Shown here: positions 36,636 through 48,299 of the stretch, one piece after another
Layout of the letters: every line of letters starts with the position of its first letter
How positions within the stretch are numbered: position 1 is the first letter of the stretch
Source: Conchocele bisecta
Lineage: Eukaryota; Mollusca; Bivalvia; Lucinida; Thyasiridae
Assembly (NCBI GenBank): GCA_029237695.1
Contig: CM055268.1
Location: 53,653,131 to 53,717,130, forward strand
DNA: 64,000 nucleotides
Direction of reading: 5' to 3'
Program-made: the position numbers and the translations under genes
The notes under the pieces: model-generated
What the model saw: the letters and a program-made list of their open reading frames with translations, nothing else
Database searches by the model: none
What the model was told of the DNA's origin: nothing

Positions 36636-36834
36636 GGGGATTATGTCCGGAGGGGATTTTGTCATAGGAGCGATTATGTCCGGGGGGATTATGTCCAGGG
36701 GGAATTATGTCCTAGCAGTCATTTTACACAGTGGGGATTATGTCCGGGGGGGGGGGGGATTTTGTCCGCCCATGGTCAAAAAAAGTAGGGGGGATTATGT
36801 CCGGGGGGGGGGGTGGTGGATTATGTCCGTACAC
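36636..36834. repeat. Right inverted array (GGGGATTATGTCC units)
   Basis: Reverse-complement counterpart of 26032-26195 with about eight units; outermost sequence GGATTATGTCCGTACAC. Confidence 0.85.
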
Positions 36835-38030
36835 CCATTTTTACCAATGTGAGCGTTATAAATTCGCTTAAATTGTATTTGAACCTTAGTTCAGTGTAAG
36901 ATACATTCACAAATATATCTATACTCGGGCATTAACTGTTATCCACCACCATTTACAGGTGAAAACTCTGTGCAAGCTACATTTTTTATTTACATACAGA
37001 TGGTCGGCAGCATATTTGTAGACCGATGTAGCCTGTGCCCGGTTTCCCGCACAACTATATGTTTCACATCTGGTTAACTCGACGCGAATTTTCAGTCTAT
37101 TGCTCAATTCTTTCTTTCTAATATAATGTACATGTATAAAATTAAAATTTAGCGCAACCTTTACCGATTTTAAGAAAAGAATATCTCCTGCAAAAAAAAA
37201 ACAAAGCCATGGATGTTACGACTAGTATAGCCACATATATGTCCCATCTGTGCATATGCGCCGTCTGATCAGAACATACGATGTTCGCCAGTCAGTCACT
37301 GGGGAATCCTTTCTCGATTGCCGACAGGATATGAGTCACCGATCGTAAATTTATTGCAGATATTGTAAGGTACGATTTGTTCAGCAGGTGATCCAAGTAC
37401 AGATGTAAGCGAGACGATGTCGAGAACAAGAGACGTTTCTATTATCTGAATATGAAAAGCATACCGTAATCAGAATGCACGCTAACAGGTATGGCATGTT
37501 AATATAAGCAATAGATACGGTGGGATGATATTTCAAGTCAACATATGATGGGGACATTAGTATAATGGACCGTTAGTGACAATCTGTCAAGTCGTGAAAA
37601 ATGCAATATAAATACAAAAAAAGGAAGAACTAGATACAATAACTGTGGGATTATATTTCAAGGCAACATGCTGGGGACATTAGAGTAATGAACTTCTAGT
37701 ATTGTTCGGCGATTATCAAGGATCTCTTGACTTGGGGTCTTGTTATTATTTTATATCTTCCACCCTCTCATTGATTCGTACTTTGGGGCCCTCGCATTTT
37801 GAGTTGAGTCACCAAAAGACAAACTGCTACCGTAACACTCCCAAGCGCTTCCCTTGAAGGTGGTATCCCACTAGCCGAGTGAGAGACTGCGATGGAGTAG
37901 AAATTACATGTAAGCGATACAGGCTTTTGCTCTCACGCTATTCGAGTGACTGTGAACTGTACACAGTGAGTAACATATGGAGGTAAGGGTGCCTGTCATC
38001 AAACATGAACACTGCCTTTCAGAACAAACA
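36835..38030. other. Non-coding stretch
   Basis: 37520-37570 and 37645-37690 share GGGATTATATTTCAAGGCAACAT-like sequence. No gene supported. Confidence 0.55.
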
Positions 38031-38410
38031 GTTTTTTATACCCACTTTTTTTAAAACTAAATGGGTATATTGTTTTCGTGACTGGTGCCCGTCCGCCTGT
38101 CCGTCCGTCACGTTTCTTGTAAGAAGGAAAATGTTTTAACCGTAATATGTAGGGACTTGAAACTTGGTGTGTGCCTTCCTTATGGTGTGTAGATGCGCAG
38201 TGAATTTCGATTTTTGATTCGACCAACGGTCATGAATTATCTCCGCCTTTTCAACTTCGCATTTGGGAAACGTAGGTATATTGCGATGGCGCGCCATCGA
38301 CTGTGATCTAGTTTTAATGTAATTTAATGTTGAACGTCTTGTTCTCCCCGTACGTATGTGTATTTCAATTTGTATATGTTGACCTAAACGGTCATATATG
38401 TACAACTAAA
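38031..38410. repeat. Probable dispersed repeat (ACCCACTTTTTTTAAAACTAAATGGGT start)
   Basis: Opens with a short hairpin (TACCCACTTT/AAATGGGTA) followed by CCGTCCGCCTGTCCGTCC. Looks like a transposon relic, but only one copy is in the window. Low certainty. Confidence 0.45.
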
Positions 38411-41031
38411 CGGTCAACCAATTAGTTAATCAATATACTTCCGTGGTTTTCTACAATTATAAATTGTTAAAACGCTCAGTAAACACGTCAAAAAGAAGAA
38501 ATCAGCATACCTAATTCGCGTACCCGCGCACGCTCATATTTGCTGGTACATGAACTTGCCGGTTTGACTGTTTCGCTTTGCACATTCATGTGTTACCAAA
38601 AGACTCAAGCTCACCAGTCTTTACATTCATTATTCAATGCCAAACGTGCTTCTAGTTCGATTATGTCAACTTGTAAACTGTTGTTACAAATGTTGGCGTA
38701 TACTCTATGTGTAACGGTAGATACTGTAACGTCATATAACTTCGTTGGACGTCGCTTTTACGTGACTTCTCTTTTGCTGAAACGACCTGCATAGTGGTGT
38801 TGTAAGTATAAACTATAATATCTTAATGAATATTGAAGATAGCATGATCAAATAAAAATCCTTCAATTCATCATACAAATATCATTGTCATAGTAACAAA
38901 ATGTCATATTGACCAAAAATTTCCCGAATACAGGTTTTTAGCGCGACGCGGCTCATATATAATAATGTTCCAATCATTGGGTGTTCTATTTAGATGATTA
39001 AAATGAGATCAGCTTTAGATTGTAAAAGCACATTTTATCATCAGTCAATGTATATTCCCGCACCACTCCCCTCCAGGGGAGTAGCGGGGCATTATTTGGG
39101 CATACACCCGGGGCATTAACCGCCGATGATGTCCCACACTGCGGTGACATTACAGGTTCATTTACTGGATTTAACAGCATACTTATTTAAAGCCCCTCTA
39201 TTTCTCGGGGGTGGGGAGAGGGCGATGCGGGGGGGGGGGGGGTGTGTGGAGCGGGTATGTAGTACTATTTACACATATTATGGCATAATTTTCAGACATA
39301 TTTTACCTTTGAATGCATGCATGCCCCTTTAAACTGTGACCTTGCGGAATGCATCATCACAATCATAAGCTGAGTGACATTTAAAAGTTGCATATGCTTA
39401 TTCGGCTTTACGTAAATATATAAATACAAAAGGCATGACCTACCTACCTAATGTATTTATGGACGACCGTGAAAAGGGCACTCACACTCAATGCACCCTT
39501 TTTCACGGTCTTACATACCGGCTTTGTGCGATAGGAGAATGAACTAGCTAGGTTAAATTAACCGCCTCATTGCCTCCTTCATTTAATGCACGTAGTTCGA
39601 CTGTATGGCAGATATTAGTAAATTCCGAAACTTCATGTGACATATTCGTCTGGACAATATTTTATTATTTTTTGTTCGAGTTTTTGTAACATGTGACACA
39701 TTCGTTTTTGTTGCAAGGGGTAGTGATGCCAAACGTAAACGTCACACATTTGTGTGATGTATTCGTACGTATTCTTCACCATGTGTGACGCATTCGCACG
39801 AATATATCACACGTGTGATTTATTCGTTTCTGTGACATATAAGGTTCAACATGGATCCAACCTTACGACCAACCAACGTGAGTGTACACCGCTAAGCGAG
39901 CAGTTTGTACACTCATCAGACAGTCCAAACGGACGACCTTATATATTATATGGATGAAATGTAATGCTGTGGCATCAGAATTATCTGGTTTCAACCAGCT
40001 ACAACCAGTAGTATTTATCAACATGTCCATCACACCAATATGAACCTAGTGCAACAGGCCATATCGTTACAATTGTTGATTTTCGAAATCAGTATCGGCG
40101 AAACACGGCGAAGTGATAATGGAAGAAATTCAAGAGACGAACCCAAACATAGTTTGTTTCTGTGATTGGAGAAATGCGGCTTATGCCAAGTGTGTATATT
40201 CAAACTTCTGATCTTATAGCGCGCTCTTGAAGCCTGCTAATGATCAATATTGTAAGTTAGAAGCATTGTTTGATTCTAAAAAGCGAATTTAGGTTAGTGT
40301 GACGCGTTGTTTGGTACAGTTTACACACGAAATCTTTTAAATTTTTGTTAATGTATTAGCAACTGTAATCTCTATGCCGAAAACCCTCCACAAACAGCTG
40401 TACAGGTGAGTATGAATTTACGACTTCGTGTGGTATTTTCATACAACGGTGGCGAATGCTAGTTTTGTACCTTTCTAAATTACATAATCTTCATACACGG
40501 GTGCATTTGAATTGTTTTGTACATTGTTTAGAAAGGTGTTTCGTGTATATACATACAAACAATAATTGACCATCCAAGACGAGCTAAACATGTTTGGCAA
40601 CTGATTTAGTACATAAAACTAACATATACTGCCTAATAGATACGTGTACATCTCAAGTCTTGAGTTTTACATCTTAATCGCAATGTGAAGACAACACAAA
40701 CTTGTTTTGTGTACTACTCAGTGCAAAATGTCAATATTGACAATTTCATTTCCGTAACCCAACGGCTTCGGCTCGGAAGCGAGTCGATAAACTCCGGCTA
40801 TCGGTTGAGGAGTTGACCCGAGCGTCTATCGGAAAATCGATCGGGCTTTGAAACACGCACCTGCTGTTTGTTTATCAACAAATATTGAAATTGTCATCGA
40901 CTACAAACTCATTTTTGTACCAAAATGAATGTAAACAGTTTCGAAGTGTGTGTAAATAGAAACCTGTTGGATTTATGTGTGGGAAAACCCAATAGGAGGC
41001 CAAATTCGGCAACTTGAGCCGTATAGGGGCT
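38411..41031. other. Non-coding stretch with small hairpins and fragments
   Basis: 38931-38962 is the inverted partner of 25848-25875. 39228-39242 is a G run. 39466-39511 is a hairpin (GACCGTGAAAAGGG...CCCTTTTTCACGGTC). 39640-39840 shares the TCACACGTGTGA / ACGAATA motifs of 24715-24780. Elsewhere, including 40000-41030, I see nothing. Confidence 0.55.
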
Positions 41032-41246
41032 TTAACCCTTACACTGCTGGGAAGGAAAACTGATGTCTCATGTCTTATATTTTGCCTTTTTCTCTCAATA
41101 AAACATGGTTTGACAGCACTTTAGAATCATTTCCATTGGAAGTGATTCTAAACTGCTGTCAACGCCGCATGTTTTAATGAAAACATAATTGATAATAGAA
41201 CATAAAGAACAGCTGACAACATTTAATTCAGCAGTGTAAGGGTTAA
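41032..41246. mobile_element. TTAA-bounded hairpin MITE, family 8, copy 3 (215 bp)
   Basis: Ends TTAACCCTTACACTGC and GCAGTGTAAGGGTTAA; core hairpin on TTTAGAATCATTTCCATTGG. More diverged from copies 1 and 2 than they are from each other. Confidence 0.85.
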
Positions 41247-41398
41247 TATAATTTATATGTGCTTGCTGTGTCAAACGCCACGAGAAGTACAACTATCCAA
41301 TGTCTTGCACATATTGGGATGTTTGAGATGACAATTCAATGCATAGTATAAACTGGTCGACACATCTACAATGAAAATCGCCCAGTATCAGCCACTAT

Positions 41399-41617
41399 TT
41401 AGTGGCACCTCACTAAACCGAACAACCTTGGGACATCGATGTGTATAATTATGACCGATTTCACTGTCAAATATCGCTGATGTTTATCAGTGTTCACGAT
41501 TGCAATGCACACAGACATGTGTTTCAGTGCTCTTACATCGGAATTACAGTGAAACATCTCTAAATGGGACACCCTGAGGACCTCCCAGGGTGTCCGGTTT
41601 AGAGAGGTTCCACTGTA
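41399..41617. mobile_element. MITE family 7, copy 3
   Basis: The terminal 73-bp hairpin is at 41545-41617; the other end is TAGTGGCACCTCACTAAACC. Orientation opposite to copy 1; the inner 140 bp match copy 1 in reverse complement. Confidence 0.8.
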
Positions 41618-42333
41618 TATCGAAATTGGATATTGCCTAAAAGGTCACCTCTGTTTGTTTAACAGCCACCATACAACAACCGGTGATGTGCATTCGTTAG
41701 AGCAGCTGTTGTTGATAGGTTTCAATTTACATAACACGTACATAGTCACGTGACATTTAAACAAACATCACATACCATTCACGAGGCTATTATCGTTGTA
41801 ACAAAGGATTATTTCTATGTCAGAAGTATGCCCTTTTTGGGACATTAAATGATTCAATCGTTTCGATGCGAATGCGCAGGCTGATCTGGGTTTACGCTGG
41901 TCGATATTATTCAAATGGGAAACTTCTCTGATGCCTTTTACCAAAACCATGGATCTGTTTCAGGCTGCATGCCTGCGCCAGTTGATTAGGATATGCAGTG
42001 GTCAAAAACACATTAACAGATCACACACATCTTGGGCAGAGTTTCCAGATCATGGCAGATGGGCGCTTGCATTGTCATGAATCCACCGCCAATCGGTTTT
42101 CTCAGTTAACGAACTTGGTATTGGCCAAATATATACTGACTGATAGCATATTGCTGCATCAAGCATTGACCTGATACGAATATCCGGGTTACAACCAATT
42201 GAAAACTGACGTTTCACTAGTCGAACAGCGTCATATGACGTTACCGAATTGCGTTCGTGAAATGACATCAATGAAACAAGTCCGCGTTCTTTTCAACGAA
42301 AACATCGTCATAATTTATCATTATGTAGCCAAA
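41618..42333. other. Non-coding stretch
   Basis: The minus frame 42050-42271 ends WRWIHDNASAHLP, vaguely transposase-like, but with no supporting second motif. Confidence 0.45.
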
Positions 42334-42468
42334 AACGTTACCTGATAAATAGAATACCATGCTAGTATATTTTGATATCAAGTTTATCAGACTCGGCTCG
42401 AAAACGGTAGGAATTCCTACGCGGTTCCTAGCCTTGCCTGATAAACTTGATAACAAAAGACACTAGCC
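42334..42468. mobile_element. Hairpin element, family 11 (CCTGATAAATAGAATACCA), copy 1
   Basis: TGATATCAAGTTTATCAG pairs with CTGATAAACTTGATA across CGGTAGGAATTCCTACGCGG. Copies at 48461-48575 and 50997-51168. Confidence 0.8.
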
Positions 42469-42484
42469 TGTAGCCGATTTCACC

Positions 42485-42850
42485 AACATTGCAAAATAAT
42501 TCCAGCACAAAAATATTTACACAATTCCCTAACATTTGATTGGTCCGTAGCAAGTCTCTGTCCAAAGTTTATATCCCAGTAAACTCCCACTCCGAACGAC
42601 TTTCCGTAACCGTCAGGCGCAGTTAAAATAATTCTTAAGAAAACGGAAAATAAACACATGTTCTTGATGAATTTATTTAAAATGCTGGAATTATAAGGAA
42701 TGAATGGCCTTTTTGTGGAATTTATCGGGGATATAAACTTGGAAAAGTCGCGGGAATACTGGACGAGGCCTTCCGGCCTTCGTCCAGTATTCCGCGACTT
42801 TTCCAAGTTTATACCCCGATACATTCCACAAAAAGGCCATTCATTCCTAT
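42485..42850. mobile_element. Dispersed hairpin element, family 3, copy 2
   Basis: Close copy of 4825-5192, sharing ACACAATTCCCTAACATTTG through the GAATACTGGACGAGGCC hairpin. Confidence 0.82.
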
Positions 42851-43080
42851 AGTATACTTTTCTAGCAAAGTATACTTTGAGGGAGTAATCATTTATTTTT
42901 CCTGAAATGCATTATTTCACATAGAACTAACAAATGCATATATTTCATGATTAAAAGTATGCAGAAGTATTATACTGAATTTATTACATTATCACAGCCA
43001 ATAATAAAAAATAATACATTTATCCTAAAATTGAATATTTCTCCCTCAAAGTATACTTTGCTAGAAAAGCATACTTTGCA
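42851..43080. mobile_element. TIR element, family 12 (AGTATACTTTTCTAGCAAAG), copy 1
   Basis: Inverted ends AGTATACTTTTCTAGCAAAG and CTTTGCTAGAAAAGCATACT, extended inward by GTATACTTTGAGGGAG. A rearranged relative lies at 52027-52250. It abuts family 3 copy 2 with almost no gap. Confidence 0.82.
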
Positions 43081-43384
43081 ATGATGGTGAAATGGGCTAC
43101 TGGTATTCTCTATGTGGTTGTCACTGGGGAAATGGTTCCTATGGGATTTGTAACCAATGTTGCTCCTGATCAAAAGGCACAGTTCGTAGTCTGATAACAA
43201 TCTATATTTCTTGTTAGAAGAATTATGGGTGTTTCATTAATGGAATGGCGAACGAACGCGACTTTCAACATCCCCCCTCACGATATCAATGCACCTGTGA
43301 AGTATGGTGGAAATTGGAACAATAGTATGCAAGTATGCAAGTATGTAAGTTATCACGCGGAAACGAGTTCGGACGTCAGGATTT

Positions 43385-43600
43385 GGTTTGATTTATTGGT
43401 GTTTAACGGCCTATCAAAGCAGGCATTCGGCGTGTTTCGGCTTTTATCTGTATAACTCTATATATGAAAGCCGAAACACGCCGAATGCCTGTGGCTGCAA
43501 TGGGGGAAAACCCCAAAATAAAAACGGAATACATGTACATGCCCTGAAATTAGAACAACCCGACATGGTGCCAAGTCATATCACACACCACCAAAGACTG
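43385..43600. repeat. Dispersed repeat (TTTATTGGTGTTTAACGGCC), copy 1
   Basis: Recognisable by TTTATTGGTGTTTAACGGCC, GGGAAAACCCCAAA, ACGGAAT, and GACATGGTGCCAAGTC. Relatives at 45130-45370, 47485-47550 and 47751-47975. An inserted hairpin (GGCATTCGGCGTGTTTCGGC and its complement) sits at 43420-43490. Possibly SINE-derived; origin unknown. Confidence 0.65.
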
Positions 43601-43661
43601 ACGTGAGGACGTACGGACAGAAGGACATGTCTAATTTTAAATCTACCCCAGCATCATTCGG

Positions 43662-43876
43662 TACAGTTGAACCTAAACCGGACACCCTGGATGGGGGCAC
43701 ATGGTGTCTGGTTTAGAGAAGCTCCACTGTAAATCAGACCTACGCACATCTAGACCAGGTTATGCGTTCTGTGATCATGAACAGACATTATCAACGGAGA
43801 TAAATGACACGAAACACATACAAATTACGCAGAAATAGAGTATATGGGTGTCTGGTTTAGAGATGATCTACTGTAT
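43662..43876. mobile_element. MITE family 7, copy 4
   Basis: Hairpin 43662-43731 (TACAGTTGAACCTAAACCGG...CCACTGTA); far end GTTTAGAGATGATCTACTGTA. Confidence 0.78.
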
Positions 43877-43964
43877 ACAAGTTCAGGTACAACAACCGTG
43901 AATGCATGTTGCGCATCTACACATATGTAACGAAGCTGGGTAACGAATGTCATCTAGTCCCCTT

Positions 43965-44350
43965 CATGGGCGGATCCAGGCGGGGGCGTGTCCGGCGTAC
44001 GCCCCCTCTAAAATGTGCCGAGGTAAGTTAACCCATTATTTATGTGGATAGAGCTGATTACTTTTCATATTTCTCACCCAAAATGTACATGTATGTTGTT
44101 ACCACTCAATTGAACGGTCTCGTCGAGACGGTTCATTGAGTGGTAACAACATATACCTTTGATGAGAAACGAGAAAAGTTGCATAAACAAATTGTTTGCA
44201 TTTTAGGAATGTTGTAATTGCGAACATTGACTCTTGCAATAGACTCAATACGGTACGGGAGTAGATTTCAAGAGTTACTGTTCGCAGCTAGGAAAATTGA
44301 CGACAATGCATGTTTCATTTTCAATTGAGAATCCACGCCCCCTCTATCTA
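43965..44350. repeat. Fold-back with GGGCGGATCCAGGCGGGGGC end
   Basis: Related to 14218-14500. Contains an imperfect palindrome at 44096-44155 built on GTTGTTACCACTCAATTGAA, and ends near ATCCACGCCCCCTCTA. Confidence 0.65.
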
Positions 44351-44420
44351 AATATCTATCTGTAAATAAGTGAGTCGTTTAAAGGTACATGCCCACTCAG
44401 TAGACACAACATATGTGCTT

Positions 44421-44688
44421 TACAGTGGGGTCAGCGTGTAAGTGCACACACGAACGAACACGACAGGTTGGTTCCCTACCCACCCAAAGTGTATGTTGTT
44501 ACCACTCAGTTGAACCGTCTCGCCGAGACGGTTCAACTGAGTGGTAACAACATACACTTTTGATGCGAAATGAGAAAAAATGCAGAAAAATATTTACATT
44601 TTTGTTTTATACATGAAATACAGTGGGGTCAGCGTTCCAACCTGTCGTGTTCGTTCGTGTGTGCACTTACACGCTGACCCCACTGTAT
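44421..44688. mobile_element. Nested TIR element (TACAGTGGGGTCAGCG ends)
   Basis: Inverted ends of about 50 bp: TACAGTGGGGTCAGCGTGTA ... ACGAACACGACAGGTTGG, mirrored at 44637-44688. It holds the perfect palindrome 44486-44560. Confidence 0.82.
44486..44560. repeat. Perfect 75-bp palindrome (37-bp arms, 1-base loop)
   Basis: Arms begin AAAGTGTATGTTGTTACCAC; the loop is the single C at 44523. Half copies at 11340-11371 and 14331-14391, imperfect copy at 44096-44155. Confidence 0.95.
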
Positions 44689-45129
44689 ATTAAAGACACC
44701 ATCTGAGACATTGTCTGGCAAAATAAACCATTACCCCACGTATTGATTGGCATTATTATACAGTTTATTTCAGACGTAAATGTCCATGCTGATATCAGGG
44801 GCGATAACCGTGTTTCCTTAAAATGTTAGCGAACTACAGTGAAATCGCGATGGCTCGAATGCGATGGCTCGTAATGACGGGCTCGCTCGAAATAGCATCG
44901 CGGTCCCGATAATTTTCCCTATATGTTTGATGTAATTTACATGCGATTTACATGTATTTATTCTCTGTAATTGTTGTTTGATGTGCAATGATCATATTTT
45001 ATAATCTGTCGAAAATATAATTTTTCAGGTGACGCATTTAATTAGTATAAGTACATGTAATTAAAAATTACCATGCCTCATTTGCATATGAAAATAGCCT
45101 GATACTGCTAGTCACTGTCAGTAAAATAA

Positions 45130-45370
45130 TGTTGTTTGTTTGTTTATTGGTGTTAAATGGCCTATCAACAGCTAAGGTCATGTAAGGCCGGGCAAACGGG
45201 TTCAATCCATTTTAACCTGCTGCATTTGGGGGGGGGGGGGGTGGGGGGGGGGGGGGGATCCCAAAATCAGAACGGAATATTTACATCGAGATCAAATATA
45301 TTCAGCCCTGAAATTAGAATAACCTGACCTGGTGCCAGGTCCATGCCACACCAAAGTCACTTGGCCCCTT
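45130..45370. repeat. Dispersed repeat (TTTATTGGTGTTTAACGGCC type), copy 2, with G-run
   Basis: Contains a G-rich run at about 45229-45257 and ends CTTGGCCCCTTCCCCTAAAA. Closely parallels 47751-47975. Confidence 0.75.
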
Positions 45371-45883
45371 CCCCTAAAATAGAATTACGAATAATCGTAA
45401 TACTCACATAAGGGGTATAACCAGATTCAACTGTCACATACAAAATGTCAAAGACGTATGTGAGTGCCAAACCAGGTCTCCAGTCGGAATTCCGGTAAGG
45501 ATGAACCCCGATCGTTAAATTACCCATCGCATGCTCCCACCTGCCACCCACTGTTACTAAATGATTATACACGTAGCCACAAAAGAAACGATACATATTT
45601 TAAAAGCATAACATATCAAAACCGGCAAACGTACGCATTTGGTCAGAGTATAAGTTGTTATACAAGTCGTTTCGCAAGGGAATGTCCGAATTTGAACCGT
45701 GCACACTCAGCCGTTCTTCAGTTACGTCAATTCCAATGATTTGCTCGAGTTCCCCGATATCCACACTCTGAGGTGCATGTACAGGTAAAACCACCGGTGT
45801 TCACACAGGGCTTGTACCCAAACGAAAGAAAAACATCAAACGTTGAGGAAAAGTTGTGAAACGGAATGCCCAGATTAAATTAA

Positions 45884-46069
45884 AATCAGCGACTTCAAGC
45901 GATTGGAATGTTGGGATCTGGTCGGCGTCACGTTGACGTCGCCGCTCAATTTGGAGTGTCGCACATTTCAATAACGCGTCTGGCAGGACGATACAGAACA
46001 CGTGGATCAGTTGATGATCGCCCTCGTTATGGATGCAAATGGTGGCCATACGCGCTACTGACTTCTGTG
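45884..46069 (+). pseudogene. Tc1-like transposase, N-terminal DNA-binding fragment
   Basis: A 61-codon open frame reads like the first helix-turn-helix of a Tc1-like transposase: AIGMLGSGRRHVDVAAQFGV, SHISITRLAGRYRTRGSV, then the DDRPRYG basic hinge that normally becomes GRPR. It runs from a stop at 45881 to a stop at 46067-46069. The second helix-turn-helix and the catalytic core are absent on either side, so this is a relic. It lies inside the 45128-46261 segment that interrupts family 5 copy 2, so it may mark what inserted there. It differs clearly from the transposase at 7255-8240. Confidence 0.8.
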
Positions 46070-46460
46070 TGACTTCGATTGGTGACCCCTACGTGATTCG
46101 CAACGGCCTGACGTCAGCATCTGGTTGTTGACATCTTGTTAATGAAATTATCGTAAGACATTTGAATTTCATGTTATATTTGAGAATAAAGTAAAATGTA
46201 ATGTTTACAATACATTTATTCACAATCATATGTATGTATGTATTGTTTTTTTTGTGACTACGTATATCTATATAGCGGTCACTCGTATTTTTCAGAACTG
46301 GTGAAATAGTGACACAATTATACACTTATTTAATTCCTATAAAGACAATTTGTGCCTACTGAGTGGGCATGTACCTTTAATCTAGTGCGTTACTATACGT
46401 TCGCGTAAGGACAAAACAAGATTGATTCTAAACAATAACTATGCAACACATATATAGATA

Positions 46461-46592
46461 ATAGTGGGTTAGTGCCGTGAATGGGAAAACTATCTGGTAA
46501 GGCTTATGAAACGGGATGGGCGAGGCTCTGCCGAGCACAACCCGTTTCCGTGCCGCGCCAAACGTCCATATTCTCCCGCCCACGGCACAGGT
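46461..46592. mobile_element. Hairpin element, family 10, copy 2
   Basis: GGTTAGTGCCGTGAATGGGA at the left; the right end is degraded (CCCGCCCACGGCAC). Not accompanied by a family 9 element. Confidence 0.78.
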
Positions 46593-47750
46593 GTTGCTAT
46601 GGAAATAATTTAGACGTGTGATTACACCAGTATTCTACATAAATACCTGTTACTAATTGGAGAAAAGAGCGACCATACAGGTTACAGCCCTTTGTTCACG
46701 TTATTACAAATATTATGCCCGAGACCGAAGGTCGAAGGCTGATACCAAGTTACCGAGGGACGATACCTAGGCCGATATCAAACAAGACACGTATTAACGT
46801 CTTTATTACTTAGATTACTTAGATATCAATTTCAATATCAATCATCCGGCAGTTGTGATAATCCTATATTAAAATCTATACCGTTATCCATGATTGAATG
46901 ATGAAATACAGAGCCTACAAATTTAAATTCCCGGCATCTGTCAAAATTTACGCAGCCGATAAAGGTAAACATACGCAATGAGAATGCCCAAAGGAACTGG
47001 TTTAATACGCGCGCGAGACATGTTATCGGACTGGAAACGGCGGTATCAGACTAGTAACGGTGGTATCAGACTAGAAATGGCAGTATCAGACTAGAAGTTT
47101 CAGTATCAGACTGGAAAACACGCCGTATCAGCATGGACTGTGTATGTTATTGCTGTAGGCAAATACAGGCAATTTCTAGGCAAAAATTGGTATCTAAGTA
47201 ATAATGAGTGGTATCAACATACTTTGGGTGGGTAGCGAGGGCACCCAGTATATTCGCAGGACCAATCGTTTGATGCTTCCGGCGCCGCTGTCCTGTGACC
47301 TTGGGTTTAGTGGAGGTCGGTGGTCACGGCATGGACCATAAGAGGAATGCATTTTTGAAATATCCAGACGTTCCCTAAAAGGAAGCCGAATTTATAAGAA
47401 ATTTACCGCAATGTTAGGTTTTGTGAACACACTAAGTATGAGGAGTGGACCGTCAGTTTGTTTGTTTGTTTGTTTGTTTGTTTGTTTGTTGGGGTTTAAC
47501 GGCATATCAACCGCTAATGTCATTTAAAGCCGGGTCAATGTGTTTAGTACTAAATACCATATATTACCTGTATATACAAGTACCGTCAGATGCAAGTGTT
47601 TAATATGAAGTGTGAAATATAAAGAGATTCCATGAAAGAAAACAGAAATTATAAGACATTTTCCTGCACGTTCCTGTATGTTTTGTGAACGTGCTACGTC
47701 TGTTTGTGGATTTGCACATCATACGCGACATCATGTGATGGATTTTATTT
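46593..47750. other. Non-coding stretch with small repeats
   Basis: 47040-47125 repeats GTATCAGACTGGAAA-like units five or so times. 47458-47489 is (TTTG)n, followed by a fragment of the TTTAACGGC repeat. No gene supported. Confidence 0.6.
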
Positions 47751-47975
47751 GGTTTATTGGTATTTAACGGCCTATTAACAGCTAAGATCATTTAAGGCCG
47801 GGCCAATTGGGTCGATCCTGCATGCAAGCTGCTGCAGTTGGGAGAAAATCCCAAACTCAGAACGGAATATTTACATCGAAATTAATATAATATTCAGCCC
47901 CGAAATTAGAATAACCTGACCTGGTGCCAGGTCCATACCACACCAGTTACTTGTCCCCTTCCCCTAAAAGTAATA
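47751..47975. repeat. Dispersed repeat (TTTATTGGTGTTTAACGGCC type), copy 3
   Basis: Same order of blocks as 45130-45370 (AACAGCTAAG, AAGGCCGGGC, ACGGAATATTTACATCGA, ACCTGACCTGGTGCCAGGTC). Confidence 0.75.
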
Positions 47976-48153
47976 GAGGACATCAAGTGACTGCACATGT
48001 GAAATACCAATAAAGAAAGGTTTGTCATTGTAAGGTTTAGTGAATGCACTATGTCTGTGACCTTGACTTTGAAGTTTATCGGAGTTGGAGGGTCATATGG
48101 AATAGCGGATTGATATCCATACATTACACTGTGCCAGTATTGAGCCAACAGAT

Positions 48154-48298
48154 ATAGAGAATAGTAGGTTAGTGCCGTGAATGGGAAAACATATATGGCA
48201 AGGCTTAGGAAACGGGATGGGCGAGGCTCTGCCGAGCATATCCCGTTTCCGTGCCGCGCCAGATATTTTTCCCATTCACGGCACTAACCTACTATTCT
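48154..48298. mobile_element. Hairpin element, family 10, copy 3
   Basis: Complete inverted ends; immediately followed by the family 9 element. Confidence 0.85.
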
Positions 48299-48299
48299 A

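Larger units (their letters stand above)
26032..36834. mobile_element. Candidate large DNA transposon bounded by inverted GGACATAATCCCCC arrays
   Basis: The two ends mirror each other over about 165-200 bp. Read inward from each edge, both give a GTGTA(T/C) end, GACATAATCC, a C run, then GACCA(G/T)GGCGGACA and further GGACATAATCC / GGACAAAATCC units. Inside lie two FLYWCH exons, a compound microsatellite and a LINE. FLYWCH fingers are known companions of MULE-type transposases, but I see no DDE transposase core here, so class and autonomy are open. The LINE probably inserted later. Confidence 0.5.
44381..46379. mobile_element. TIR element, family 5, copy 2, split by nested insertions
   Basis: Outer ends TTTAAAGGTACATGCCCACT and its reverse complement at 46356-46379. 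The body matches the reverse complement of 8630-9142 in pieces: about 44690-44843, 44935-45127 and 46262-46379. Between them lie foreign segments: 44421-44688, about 44845-44930 and 45128-46261. Confidence 0.72.

Noticed and set aside
42050..42271. Minus frame ending WRWIHDNASAHLP, hinting at a transposase second-Asp motif
   Set aside because: No other transposase motif, no inverted ends and no continuation; probably chance.
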